From assembly GCA_905216055.1 (NCBI GenBank), contig CAJMSH010000007.1:66351-130350 (forward strand): 64,000 nt of DNA, written 5' to 3'. The DNA comes from an uncultured bacterium. GTDB taxonomy: Bacteria > Cyanobacteriota > Vampirovibrionia > Gastranaerophilales > Gastranaerophilaceae. The translations under genes and the position numbers were made by a program. The notes under the pieces are model-generated. The model saw only the letters and a list, made by a program, of their open reading frames with translations. It made no database searches and was not told the origin of the DNA. Positions 8,594 to 16,406 of this stretch are shown here, piece by piece; position 1 is the first letter of the stretch, and every line of letters begins with the position of its first letter.

Positions 8594-9070
8594 ATGATTG
8601 CATATCAAAAAGTTGAAAAACAAAATATCAAAGAACTTGCAAGTCTGGCTTATGCTATCTGGCATGAGTACTGGACTTGCTTGCTTTCTTTGGAACAAAT
8701 TGATTATATGGTTGAAAATTTTCAATCAGAACATGCAATAAAAAGTCAGATTGAAAATGAAAATTACACATATTATTTTATAGTTGATGATGGCGAAAAA
8801 GCCGGATATTTTGGAATTTCTGATAAGGGTGAATACTTGTTTTTGTCAAAATTTTATATAAAGAAAGAGTATCGTCATAAAGGGATTGGAACAAAAGCTT
8901 TTGAAAAAATAAAAGAGCTTGCGAACAATAAACCAATAAGATTGACTGTTAATAAACAAAATATCAATTCCATAAAAGCTTATGAAAAATGGGGATTTAA
9001 AACGATTGATGCTGTTGTAACTGATATCGGTTCAGGCTTTGTAATGGATGATTATATTATGGAAGCTTAA
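8594..9070 (+). CDS. GNAT-family N-acetyltransferase
   Basis: A 158-residue acetyl-CoA-dependent acyltransferase of the GNAT fold. The acetyl-CoA pyrophosphate-binding motif A is FYIKKEYRHKGIGTKAFEKI, matching Q/RxxGxG/A. The C-terminal motif SIKAYEKWGFK is typical of motif B. The substrate is not identifiable. It follows ferritin by 84 bases with no strong terminator between, so read-through is possible. Only a weak AGAG motif precedes the ATG. Confidence 0.85.
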   Translation: MIAYQKVEKQNIKELASLAYAIWHEYWTCLLSLEQIDYMVENFQSEHAIKSQIENENYTYYFIVDDGEKAGYFGISDKGEYLFLSKFYIKKEYRHKGIGTKAFEKIKELANNKPIRLTVNKQNINSIKAYEKWGFKTIDAVVTDIGSGFVMDDYIMEA

Positions 9071-9084
9071 TTTTTTTTTTAATT

Positions 9085-9858
9085 TTAATTATTCATAAAA
9101 ATATCTTTAATTTTGTTTGAGATTTCTTTTCTTAGTTTAATTTCCGATTTCTCAGTGAATTGAGAGAGCTTAATCGGCTCAAGTTGATTTATCGAATATG
9201 TGATTAATCTATCTGAGGCATCGTATATTGGTTGTCCTTTTTGCAAAAACGGATAATCGCACTTCATCTTAATTGGAATAATGTCTGCGCCTGATTCAAT
9301 TTGTAATGCTGCTGCGCCTTTGTGGATTTTTAAATCTTCCCCCTCAACTGTTCTTGTGCCTGTTGGGAAAATTATAATATTGTAGCCGTCATTTAATACT
9401 TCAGTCGAAATTTTTTTAAATTCATCCAATTCAACATTGTTCGGAATATATACATTTTTTATAATATTTTTCAAGAATATATTATTCAACAATTCTTTTT
9501 TTGCAAGGCATAGGGAATTATCATAAATTCCGATAAGTATCATAATATCAATAAATGTCGGGTGAGTGGAAACTATTATTTTCCCTCTTACTTGTTCTAC
9601 ATTATTCAAATCAAGTTTTATAAGTCCAAGTTTCACAAAAAGATTTGTATAAAAATGCCACAGTTTGTGGATTAATCTTGAAAATTTTTCTCGCTTTTTT
9701 TTGTCTTCGCTTGTATCTGATGATAATGAATTTCCAGACTTTTCAAATTTCATAAAAATCTGTAACATAGGCAAAACTACAAAGCCTAGAAAAAATGAGC
9801 AAATCCCAAATATCGTAAATAATAATACAACGCCAAAACCTCTTATAAATCTAATCAT
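9085..9858 (-). CDS. Lysophospholipid acyltransferase family protein (PlsC-like)
   Basis: A 257-residue membrane-bound acyltransferase. An N-terminal hydrophobic helix spans about residues 8-33. The HxxxxD catalytic motif appears as HPTFID, and FPTGTRT corresponds to the acceptor-binding FPEGTR box. Housekeeping PlsC makes phosphatidic acid, but here the gene overlaps the chain-length-factor gene by eight bases and lies in an aryl-polyene-like cassette. The likely job is to attach the cluster's product to a lipid or carrier in the membrane. That assignment is inferred from context. Confidence 0.8.
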   Translation of the reverse strand: MIRFIRGFGVVLLFTIFGICSFFLGFVVLPMLQIFMKFEKSGNSLSSDTSEDKKKREKFSRLIHKLWHFYTNLFVKLGLIKLDLNNVEQVRGKIIVSTHPTFIDIMILIGIYDNSLCLAKKELLNNIFLKNIIKNVYIPNNVELDEFKKISTEVLNDGYNIIIFPTGTRTVEGEDLKIHKGAAALQIESGADIIPIKMKCDYPFLQKGQPIYDASDRLITYSINQLEPIKLSQFTEKSEIKLRKEISNKIKDIFMNN

Positions 9859-10429
9859 TTACTCTCTCCATAATGTATAGAGGGCAAATATATTGTCCGC
9901 CTTTTATAAATTCGGTAAAATTATTAGGTTCAAGATTTTGTGTATTTGGAATAATTCTAACATGTTCGCCCTGACCATCATTATCTATAAGCATAGAAAT
10001 ACTTTCAAATCTATCAACAGATTCTGCATAACAAAATAGTGTCTTGACTTTGTTCATCGCAGCATCGAGTAGCCCTAAACAAAAACTGTTTTCTCCAGCA
10101 GAAATTGAATTGTACGGAGAATGTATTTTGTTCATTAGGGAAAATAATCCGATAGTTGAATTGTGAACAGAAAAACTAAAACCTATTGGAGAAATTTCAT
10201 TTTCATCATGTTCCTGCTTAATTAATTTTACAACTCTTTCTAATTCTCCGTAGCGAGATGCGTATGTTAATTTTACATCATCTCCGTCATAACATTGCAG
10301 CAGTGTACTTAATGCTATTTTGCCGACAGGAGATAATTTCCTTCTCATCATCATTGGAATTTGAGATAAGTCAATATTTTCACCTGTCGAGTGAGAAATT
10401 TTTTTAATGTAAAATTCCAAACTATTCAT
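9851..10429 (-). CDS. Beta-ketoacyl synthase chain-length factor
   Basis: A 192-residue protein of the ketosynthase-like N-terminal family (PF13723) seen in aryl-polyene clusters, where it pairs with an active ketosynthase and sets chain length. The region where a ketosynthase would carry its catalytic Cys reads FSVHNSTIGLFSL, with no Cys, as expected of a chain-length factor. The start codon at 10429 lies only 14 bases from the divergent ketosynthase start and has no Shine-Dalgarno site. It overlaps the downstream acyltransferase gene. The family is usually near 240 residues, so this copy is short. Confidence 0.75.
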   Translation of the reverse strand: MNSLEFYIKKISHSTGENIDLSQIPMMMRRKLSPVGKIALSTLLQCYDGDDVKLTYASRYGELERVVKLIKQEHDENEISPIGFSFSVHNSTIGLFSLMNKIHSPYNSISAGENSFCLGLLDAAMNKVKTLFCYAESVDRFESISMLIDNDGQGEHVRIIPNTQNLEPNNFTEFIKGGQYICPLYIMERVND

Positions 10430-10449
10430 GGTAACATATTATCATGAAT
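10424..10449. promoter_or_regulatory. Dyad covering both divergent start codons
   Basis: The arms ATTCATGGTAA (10424-10434) and TTATCATGAAT (10439-10449) are inverted repeats with one mismatch and a four-base centre. The dyad contains the ATG of both divergent genes. Six of the eleven paired bases follow from both proteins starting Met-Asn; the rest are not explained by coding. It could be an operator or an RNA hairpin, or chance. Confidence 0.4.
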
Positions 10450-11541
10450 GGGATTTTTATTACAGATGCAAGCGGAATTTTTGCAGATCACTTAACTCTT
10501 GATAATAATGTCGTTAAGGGGAGTGAATTTTATTTCGGTAAGATTGAAAAAGATTTTGAAGATATTAATAACGAAAAATATAACTTGCGTTGCAACAGAG
10601 TTTTGAAATATCTTGTCGATAAGTTAGATTTATCAGGATTTAAAAAAGATGAAATCGGTATTGTAATAGGTGCGACAAATTCAGGAATTGCAGAATTTGA
10701 AGTGACTGAAAACAAATACCATGCAGAACTTGGAAATCCTGCTGAGTTTTTAAAATGGTATTTGGGAACAACAAATGTTGCAATGGGTGTTTCTACAGCT
10801 TGCACTTCAGGAATTAAGGCTTTTTCTACTGCTGTAAAATTCTTGGAAAATGATGTTTGTAAAGCAGTAATCGCTGGTGGTATTGATACTATTGCGCCAA
10901 TGCCTACGTATGGATTTCATGCACTGGAGGTTTTATCTCATCAAAAAACAAATCCGTTTTCAAAAAATCGTAACGGTATAAGTCTTGGCGAGGGTGGAGC
11001 ATTGTTTTTATTGACCAAAAAGAAGATAGAAAAGCAAGATGATATGAAGGCAAACAACTATATTCAACTGCTCGGGATAGGTGAAACTTCAGACGCATAT
11101 CATGCTGCAACCCCTGATCCAGAAGGTGTTCAAGCAGCTATTGCAATTCAAAAAGCACTTGATGATGCAAAATTAGTACCTGATGATATTGATTACATAA
11201 ATCTTCATGGCACAGGTACTGTTTCAAATGATTTGATGGAAGCAAATGCGATTTATAAAATTTTTAAGGATAAAACACCAGCAAGTTCTACAAAACCTAT
11301 GACGGGGCATTGTCTTGGTGCTGCTGCAAGTGTCGAAACCTTTATTTGTTATGAAATTTTGCAAGGTAAAAGAGATTTGCCAATTCATATATATGACGGT
11401 GTTTATGATGATAATTTGCCTAAAATAAATTTGGTAGATGCAAATACTCGTGTAAGCCCGATAAATATATGTATGTGTACATCTTTCGGCTTTGGTGGAA
11501 CAAATGCGGTTGTCATAATCGGTAAGAAGGGAGAAAATTAA
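10444..11541 (+). CDS. Beta-ketoacyl-ACP synthase (first of two)
   Basis: A 365-residue elongating ketosynthase with a full Cys-His-His triad: C120 in STACTSG, H255 in LHGTGT and H289 in TGHCLG. It is shorter than FabF (about 410) because loops are reduced. It heads a four-gene operon with tight overlaps (next gene starts at 11541). Partnering with the chain-length factor encoded divergently is likely, as in the ApeO/ApeC pair of aryl-polyene systems. The ATG at 10444 has no Shine-Dalgarno site, so the mRNA may be leaderless. Confidence 0.88.
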   Translation: MNGIFITDASGIFADHLTLDNNVVKGSEFYFGKIEKDFEDINNEKYNLRCNRVLKYLVDKLDLSGFKKDEIGIVIGATNSGIAEFEVTENKYHAELGNPAEFLKWYLGTTNVAMGVSTACTSGIKAFSTAVKFLENDVCKAVIAGGIDTIAPMPTYGFHALEVLSHQKTNPFSKNRNGISLGEGGALFLLTKKKIEKQDDMKANNYIQLLGIGETSDAYHAATPDPEGVQAAIAIQKALDDAKLVPDDIDYINLHGTGTVSNDLMEANAIYKIFKDKTPASSTKPMTGHCLGAAASVETFICYEILQGKRDLPIHIYDGVYDDNLPKINLVDANTRVSPINICMCTSFGFGGTNAVVIIGKKGEN

Positions 11542-12005
11542 TGAAAAAAACAGATTTTTCAGATATAAGTATGGAAAATGTTCTTCCGCATGATAGACCG
11601 ATGATATTGATTGACAATATTTTAGAGGTTGATATGGAGGAGGATTTTGTAAAAGCCTCTGTCACAATTAATGATGATAAAGTTTTTTTTGATAAAGAAA
11701 TTAATGGCGTATCTCCGCTTGTCGGTATTGAATTTATGGCTCAAACAATCGGGTGTTATTCATATTATAAAAACGGAGAAGAAATTCCCAAAATTGGTTT
11801 TCTTTTAGGGACAAGACTTTACGAAAATTCATTAACGAAATTTGAAAACGGTAAAACCTACATTATAACTGCTAAAGCGATATATGCAGACAATGAACTT
11901 GTTTCATTTGAGTGTTTAATTTATAATGATAACAAAGAGGTGGCTAAGGCGGTTATTAATGCATTCCAACCGAAAGATGTTGAAGCGTATTTGAAGGAAT
12001 TATGA
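11541..12005 (+). CDS. 3-hydroxyacyl-ACP dehydratase, hotdog fold
   Basis: A 154-residue hotdog-fold protein related to FabA/FabZ and ApeP. The conserved active-site His lies in VLPHDRPMILIDNI, and the helix segment VGIEFMAQTIG carries the acidic partner Glu in the position expected for this family. It removes water from 3-hydroxyacyl-ACP; with no enoyl reductase in the cassette, the double bonds would stay, consistent with a polyene product. Its ATG overlaps the ketosynthase stop by one base. Confidence 0.82.
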   Translation: MKKTDFSDISMENVLPHDRPMILIDNILEVDMEEDFVKASVTINDDKVFFDKEINGVSPLVGIEFMAQTIGCYSYYKNGEEIPKIGFLLGTRLYENSLTKFENGKTYIITAKAIYADNELVSFECLIYNDNKEVAKAVINAFQPKDVEAYLKEL

Positions 12006-12733
12006 TGAGTAATAATATTAGTGTGAAAAAGGTTTTAGTAACAGGTTCAAGCAGAGGTATAGGGAAAGAAATCGCATTATACCTTGCAAAAAACGGATTT
12101 GATATCGATGTTCATTATGTCGGGAATCTTGCAAAAGCTCAAGAAACTGCAGATGAAATTAGAGCACTCGGACAAAAGGCAGATGTCTTAAAGTTTGATA
12201 TAAAAAATAGAGAAGAATGCGCAAATGTGTTGTCTGACAAACTTTATTACGGAATTGTATTAAATGCCGGAATTGCAAAGGATAATGTTTTCCCTGCGAT
12301 GGAAGATGAAGAATGGGATGATGTTATAAATACTAATTTGACAGGGTTTTATAATGTTTTAAGACCGCTTGTAATGCCTATGATTTCAAACAGAATTAAG
12401 GGAAGAATTGTTACAATGTCATCAGTTGCAGCACTTTCAGGTAACAGAGGACAGGTTAATTATTCCGCATCAAAGGCAGGAATTATTGGTGCTACAAAAT
12501 CTCTCTCATTAGAACTTGCAAAACGCGGAATTACTGTTAACTGTGTTGCCCCCGGAGTAATTGATACTGATATGATAAAAGATGTTCCGCTTGATGAGGT
12601 TAAAAAATTAATCCCTATGAAACGTTTAGGACAAGCAAAGGAAGTTGCAAGCCTTGTAAATTATTTGATGAGTGAGGATGCATCTTATATTACAGGTCAG
12701 GTAATTTCTGTTAATGGAGGGCTTTATTTATGA
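12005..12733 (+). CDS. 3-oxoacyl-ACP reductase (FabG/ApeQ-like)
   Basis: A short-chain dehydrogenase/reductase of about 242 residues. The NADPH-binding motif is TGSSRGIGK near the N-terminus, NAG follows in VLNAGIAKDN, the catalytic Ser lies in VTMSSVAALSG and the catalytic pair in NYSASKAG (Tyr153, Lys157). It reduces 3-oxoacyl-ACP made by the ketosynthases. Two ATGs are adjacent at 12002 and 12005; the second gives better spacing from AAGGAA. The stop overlaps the next start (ATGA). Confidence 0.9.
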   Translation: MSNNISVKKVLVTGSSRGIGKEIALYLAKNGFDIDVHYVGNLAKAQETADEIRALGQKADVLKFDIKNREECANVLSDKLYYGIVLNAGIAKDNVFPAMEDEEWDDVINTNLTGFYNVLRPLVMPMISNRIKGRIVTMSSVAALSGNRGQVNYSASKAGIIGATKSLSLELAKRGITVNCVAPGVIDTDMIKDVPLDEVKKLIPMKRLGQAKEVASLVNYLMSEDASYITGQVISVNGGLYL

Positions 12734-13956
12734 CAAAACGTGTGGTTGTTACGGGCATGGCGCTTACAAGCCCTTTAGGAAGTGATATTAATACTGCATT
12801 TGAAACTCTTGAAAAGCTTGAAAATTGTGTTGAATATAACAGCGAACTTGACCAGTATCAAAGATTAAATACAAGACTTTCTGCTCGTGCAAGAGGGTTT
12901 GAAATTCCTTCAACTTATAACAGAAAGGTTACCCGTACAATGGGACCTTTATCTATTATGGCTGTTAGAACATCTGAACTTGCTCTTGAAGATGCAGGGC
13001 TTTTAGGTGATGAAATTATTACAAACGGTAAAACAGGCGTAAGTTACGGCTCATCTTCAGGTTCATTAGATGCTATAATTGATTTTTACGGAATGCAGGT
13101 TGATAAAGTTGTAAGAGGTCTAAATTCAGGTTCCTACGTAAAAATGATGCCGCAGACTGCACCTGTAAATATTTCACTTTATTTTAAGACAATAGGACGA
13201 CTTGTCCCTTGTTCTACTGCTTGCACATCAGGTTCTATGGGGGTTGGATATGCTTATGAAACTATTAAAAACGGTTATGAAACCGTTATGATTGCAGGTG
13301 GGGGCGAAGAACTTCATGCAACTGAAATTGCAATTTTTGATACTTTATATGCAACAAGCTTGAAAAATGATACACCTAAATTAACCCCTTCTCCGTTTGA
13401 TAAAAATCGTGACGGACTTGTTTTGGGAGAAGGTGCAGGAACTTTGATTTTGGAAGAATATGAACATGCAAAAAAACGTGGCGCAAAGATTTATGCAGAA
13501 GTTGTAGGTTTTGGAACAAACACTGACGGTACACATATTACAAACCCGAATAAAGAAACTATGAAAATTGCACTTGAACTTGCGCTAAAAGATGCAAATT
13601 TAAGCCCTGATAAAATCGGTTATATAAACGCCCACGGAACAGCGACTGTTCAAGGTGATATTGCAGAAACTTGGGCAACAGAACAGGTGTTTAAAAGATT
13701 GGTGCCTGTAAGCTCGACAAAAAGTTATACAGGCCACACTCTTGGGGCTTGTGGCGCAATTGAGGCTATATTAAGTATTGAAATGATGAACAGAGGCTGG
13801 TTCCACCCGACATTAAACCTTAATGAAGTTGATCCTCAATGCGGAAAGCTTGATTATATTCAAGATCAAGGAAGAGAAATCAAAACTGATTATGTTATGT
13901 CAAATAACTTTGCATTTGGCGGAATTAACACATCATTGATTTTCAAAAGAATTTGA
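12730..13956 (+). CDS. Beta-ketoacyl-ACP synthase II-like (second)
   Basis: A 408-residue FabF-type condensing enzyme with its triad intact: C165 in STACTSGSMG, H302 in NAHGTAT and H336 in TGHTLGA. Its length equals that of FabF. It closes the operon in the order ketosynthase, dehydratase, ketoreductase, ketosynthase, which is the order of apeO-P-Q-R in gammaproteobacterial aryl-polyene clusters. It could also serve in ordinary fatty-acid elongation, but the linkage to a chain-length factor argues for a specialised pathway. Confidence 0.9.
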   Translation: MTKRVVVTGMALTSPLGSDINTAFETLEKLENCVEYNSELDQYQRLNTRLSARARGFEIPSTYNRKVTRTMGPLSIMAVRTSELALEDAGLLGDEIITNGKTGVSYGSSSGSLDAIIDFYGMQVDKVVRGLNSGSYVKMMPQTAPVNISLYFKTIGRLVPCSTACTSGSMGVGYAYETIKNGYETVMIAGGGEELHATEIAIFDTLYATSLKNDTPKLTPSPFDKNRDGLVLGEGAGTLILEEYEHAKKRGAKIYAEVVGFGTNTDGTHITNPNKETMKIALELALKDANLSPDKIGYINAHGTATVQGDIAETWATEQVFKRLVPVSSTKSYTGHTLGACGAIEAILSIEMMNRGWFHPTLNLNEVDPQCGKLDYIQDQGREIKTDYVMSNNFAFGGINTSLIFKRI

Positions 13957-14130
13957 GAATTTTTTGTTTACTTTTTTAGATATAAAACAGGCTGCCTCAT
14001 AAAACACAATAGGCAAAGAACAATAACCTGATACGATTAGGGCATCTTTTATCGGTGTCGGCTTTTTTAAAGGTTTTTTGGAGGCTACTTTTGGAAGTAT
14101 ATTATTGATTTTTACAGGCTGAACTTTCAT
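13933..14130 (-). CDS. Small protein of unknown function
   Basis: A 65-residue frame starting MKVQPVKINN, an N-terminal phrase that resembles other lineage-specific proteins. A hydrophobic stretch at about residues 33-50 (ALIVSGYCSLPIVFYEAACF) may span the membrane, and the C-terminus is basic. It overlaps the 3' end of the ketosynthase gene by 24 bases on the opposite strand. A longer GTG start at 14172 is possible. No Shine-Dalgarno site was seen, so the gene is only moderately supported. Confidence 0.4.
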   Translation of the reverse strand: MKVQPVKINNILPKVASKKPLKKPTPIKDALIVSGYCSLPIVFYEAACFISKKVNKKFSNSFENQ

Positions 14131-14240
14131 ATAATATATTTTGTATTGTGAAAGTGTAAATACATTAGACACAAGGACAGAAATTTTGTTATTTTTATAT
14201 TATAATGAAATTCAGCTGATTATATAAATAGGGAAAAAGT

Positions 14241-15857
14241 ATGATAACAACTGATAAATTGACCGTAAGATTCGGATCTCAAACATTATTTGAAAATGTA
14301 AGTATAAAATTTACCCCCGGTAACTGTTACGGTGTAATAGGTGCAAACGGGGCTGGGAAAAGTACGTTATTAAAAGTTATAGCAGGTGATATTGAACCGA
14401 CATCAGGCGAGGTGCATATTACCAAAGGTCAAAGAATTGCCGTTCTTCGTCAAGACCACTTTGCATTTGATAATTACAAAGTTATTGATACCGTAATTAT
14501 GGGCCATAAAAAGCTTTATGACATTATGCAAGAGCGTGATGCTTTGTATGCAAAACCTGATTTTAACGATGAGGACGGAATTAAGGTAGCGCATTTGGAA
14601 GAACAATTTGCAGAGCTTGACGGCTGGCAGGCTGAGGCTATGGCAGCATCATTGTTATCAGATTTGGGAATTCCTGATGAATTGCATTATGCACAAATGT
14701 CTGAACTTGCAGGTAGTGAAAAAGTTAGAGTATTACTTGCTCAAGCTTTATTTGGCAACCCTGATATTTTGCTGCTTGATGAACCTACAAACCACTTGGA
14801 TTTGAATACAATCGCGTGGCTTGAAGAATTTTTAATCAATTTTCAAAACCTTGTAATTGTTGTATCTCACGATAGAAAATTTTTGGATAATGTTTGTACT
14901 CACATGGCAGATATTGATTACAAAAATATTCAGCTCTACACAGGTAATTACACATTCTGGTCACAAGCAAGCCAGTTGATTAAAAAACAAAAAGAAGAAC
15001 AAAATAAGAAAACCGAAGAAAAAATGGAAGAATTAAAAGCCTTTATTGCTCGTTTCAGTGCGAACGCATCAAAAGCAAAGCAGGCAACTTCAAGAAAAAA
15101 TATGCTTGATAAATTGTCTTTGGAAGAAATTAAACCGTCATCAAGACAATACCCGAGAATTAGATTTACTTATAACAAAATTCCGGGGAAAGACGTTCTT
15201 CAGGTTAAAAATTTGTACAAATCAGTTGACGGAGAACTGCTGATTAAGAATTTAAGTTTTGAAATTAATCAGGGTGAAAAAGTTGCATTTATTGCTCGTG
15301 ATCCTTTTATAATTACAAATCTTTTTGATATTTTGGAAGACCGCGTAAAACCTGACAGCGGTGAAGTTATATGGGGTGTTACTGCAACTCATTCATATTT
15401 CCCGAAAGACAACAATTTTTATTTTGAAAACAATCTTACAATTATGCAGTGGCTTGCGCAGTATTCTCCTGATCAGCATGTAAACTTTTTGCGCGGATAT
15501 TTGGGAAGAATGTTATTTTCAGGTGATGATGCCGATAAAAAAGTAAACGTTTTATCAGGTGGCGAAAAGGTTAGATGTCTGTTTGCAAAAATGATGATAG
15601 CAGAAGCAAATGTAATGATTTTTGATTAACCTACAAACCACTTGGATTTGGAAGCGATTACAGCATTAAACAATGCAATGATTGATTTCCCTGGAACAAT
15701 TTTATTTACATCACAGGATTATCAATTAATCCAGACAGTAGCAGACAGAATAATTGAAATATCTCCAAAGGGTTATATTAATATGCGCAACAAATATGAT
15801 GAATACTTGAAAAATCCTGTTGTAATCAAAAAACGTAAAGAAATTTACGGGGTATAA
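14241..15857 (+). pseudogene. ABC-F ATPase gene interrupted by an in-frame TAA
   Basis: The frame encodes an ABC-F protein (YbiT/Uup-like, ribosome-associated) of 538 codons. NBD1 has an intact Walker A (GANGAGKST, 34-42) and LLLDEPTNHLD. NBD2 has a degenerate Walker A (FIARDPFIITN), a good LSGGEK signature, and then MIFD-stop-PTNHLDLEAI. The stop at 15627-15629 replaces the catalytic Glu: GAA would give the family consensus DEPTNHLD. The frame is otherwise open to 15857. A single G-to-T change explains it. It is either a recent pseudogene, a truncated active protein of 462 residues, or a sequence error. Confidence 0.85.
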
Positions 15858-15880
15858 AATTATATATATTTTTAATAATA

Positions 15881-15909
15881 TTGACTTTTTTTGCTCATAA
15901 ATTTATAAT
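15881..15909 (+). promoter_or_regulatory. Consensus promoter of the 21-residue hydrophobic peptide
   Basis: TTGACT (15881-15886) and a perfect TATAAT (15904-15909) are exactly 17 bases apart. This is the strongest promoter match on the + strand in the window. Transcription would start near 15916, giving a 74-base leader. Confidence 0.75.
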
Positions 15910-15921
15910 TTTTTGAGGGGT

Positions 15922-15982
15922 AAGCCCTATTCTCCAACTTTCAAGGCACAAACTCAAAATTTGCTGAAACTTTGAAAGGAGG
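15922..15982 (+). other. Structured 5' leader that can hide the ribosome-binding site
   Basis: CTCC (15932-15935) and TTTCAA (15939-15944) can pair with TTGAAAGGAG (15972-15981), which includes the Shine-Dalgarno core, leaving a three-base bulge. Separately, AAGCCCTATT (15922-15931) can pair with AATAGGGGCTT (16051-16061) just past the stop codon, with one bulged G. Such 5'-to-3' closure and hidden ribosome-binding sites are known from type I toxin mRNAs. Folding has not been computed. Confidence 0.5.
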
Positions 15983-15989
15983 TGATAAA

Positions 15990-16055
15990 GTGGTTATAAA
16001 TACAGAAGAACTAGCAATAATTTTGTTAATACTGCTAGTTCTAATAACCAAATAG
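15990..16055 (+). CDS. Tiny hydrophobic peptide, candidate type I toxin
   Basis: A GTG-initiated frame of 21 residues: MVINTEELAI, then ILLILLVLITK. One hydrophobic helix follows a short acidic N-terminus and ends in Lys, the shape of Ibs- or TxpA-like membrane toxins, although no sequence family is recognised. AAAGGAGG lies seven bases upstream, an ideal ribosome-binding site. A perfect 10-base inverted repeat (AGAACTAGCA/TGCTAGTTCT, 16007-16042) lies inside the frame. A consensus promoter precedes it and an antisense promoter follows. A leader peptide or small membrane-complex subunit are alternatives. Confidence 0.55.
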   Translation: MVINTEELAIILLILLVLITK

Positions 16056-16094
16056 GGGCTTTTAATGGGGCAAGCTGGAACTTGCTCCGCCCTT
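16000..16094 (-). ncRNA. Candidate antisense RNA antitoxin
   Basis: From the minus-strand promoter at 16101-16128, a transcript would start near 16094 and run across the 3' untranslated region and most of the tiny peptide frame. The AGAACTAGCA/TGCTAGTTCT hairpin followed by a T-rich stretch could end it near 16000, giving about 95 nucleotides. It would be fully complementary to the peptide mRNA, as RatA is to txpA. Both ends are inferred. Confidence 0.45.
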
Positions 16095-16097
16095 TCT
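16067..16097 (+). terminator. Hairpin ending the peptide mRNA
   Basis: GGGGCAAG (16067-16074) and CTTGCTCC (16081-16088) pair with one G-T wobble around a six-base loop, followed by a pyrimidine-rich CCCTTTCTATT. The T-run is imperfect, so efficiency is uncertain. On the opposite strand the same hairpin would lie near the 5' end of the antisense RNA. Confidence 0.5.
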
Positions 16098-16100
16098 ATT

Positions 16101-16128
16101 ATTATAACATATTTTTTAATGATTTCAA
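16101..16128 (-). promoter_or_regulatory. Minus-strand promoter directed into the peptide gene
   Basis: Read on the minus strand, TTGAAA (16123-16128) and TATAAT (16101-16106) are 16 bases apart. The promoter sits just past the 3' end of the minus gene at 16137 and faces left into the peptide gene, so it has no protein-coding target. Confidence 0.65.
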
Positions 16129-16136
16129 GTGTAGTT

Positions 16137-16406
16137 TTATTTGCTTTCGGTTATAGTTTTGTTTTGAAAAATTTTATTATACCCTTTTATAATGCCTATG
16201 TGCATTACTGTTGCAATACCAGCAAGTATTGCGCTGAGTTTATGAACCTTCATTTTGTGTGCAAATTTTACTTGTTTCAGCCCTGTAATTGCACAAATTG
16301 TCCCAAAACCTGCTGCTGCATAGCCTGTTTGAGATACTAGATTTTTGCGGGTTTTTCTTTTGTTATTGTTTTGAGAAATTGTGTTTGGAGAGATAGAGTT
16401 TATCAT
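16137..16406 (-). CDS. Small membrane protein, unknown function
   Basis: An 89-residue protein with two hydrophobic segments, about residues 29-43 (YAAAGFGTICAITGL) and 57-76 (LSAILAGIATVMHIGIIKGY), and a basic N-terminus. No family is recognised. The start overlaps the stop of the upstream secreted-protein gene (TAATG), so translation is probably coupled. The minus-strand promoter for the candidate antisense RNA lies immediately after it. Confidence 0.55.
   Translation of the reverse strand: MINSISPNTISQNNNKRKTRKNLVSQTGYAAAGFGTICAITGLKQVKFAHKMKVHKLSAILAGIATVMHIGIIKGYNKIFQNKTITESK

Noticed and set aside
13933..14240. Acyl carrier protein for the aryl-polyene-like cassette
   Set aside because: No DSL phosphopantetheine motif in any frame; the small minus frame here has a hydrophobic segment instead.
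15627..15629. Programmed read-through or stop-codon reassignment of TAA
   Set aside because: TAA is the normal stop of many genes here and no recoding element was seen; a mutation or error is simpler.
16065..16340. 91-codon + strand frame over the small membrane-protein gene
   Set aside because: Cys-rich, improbable composition, no ribosome-binding site; it is the mirror of the minus gene 16137-16406.
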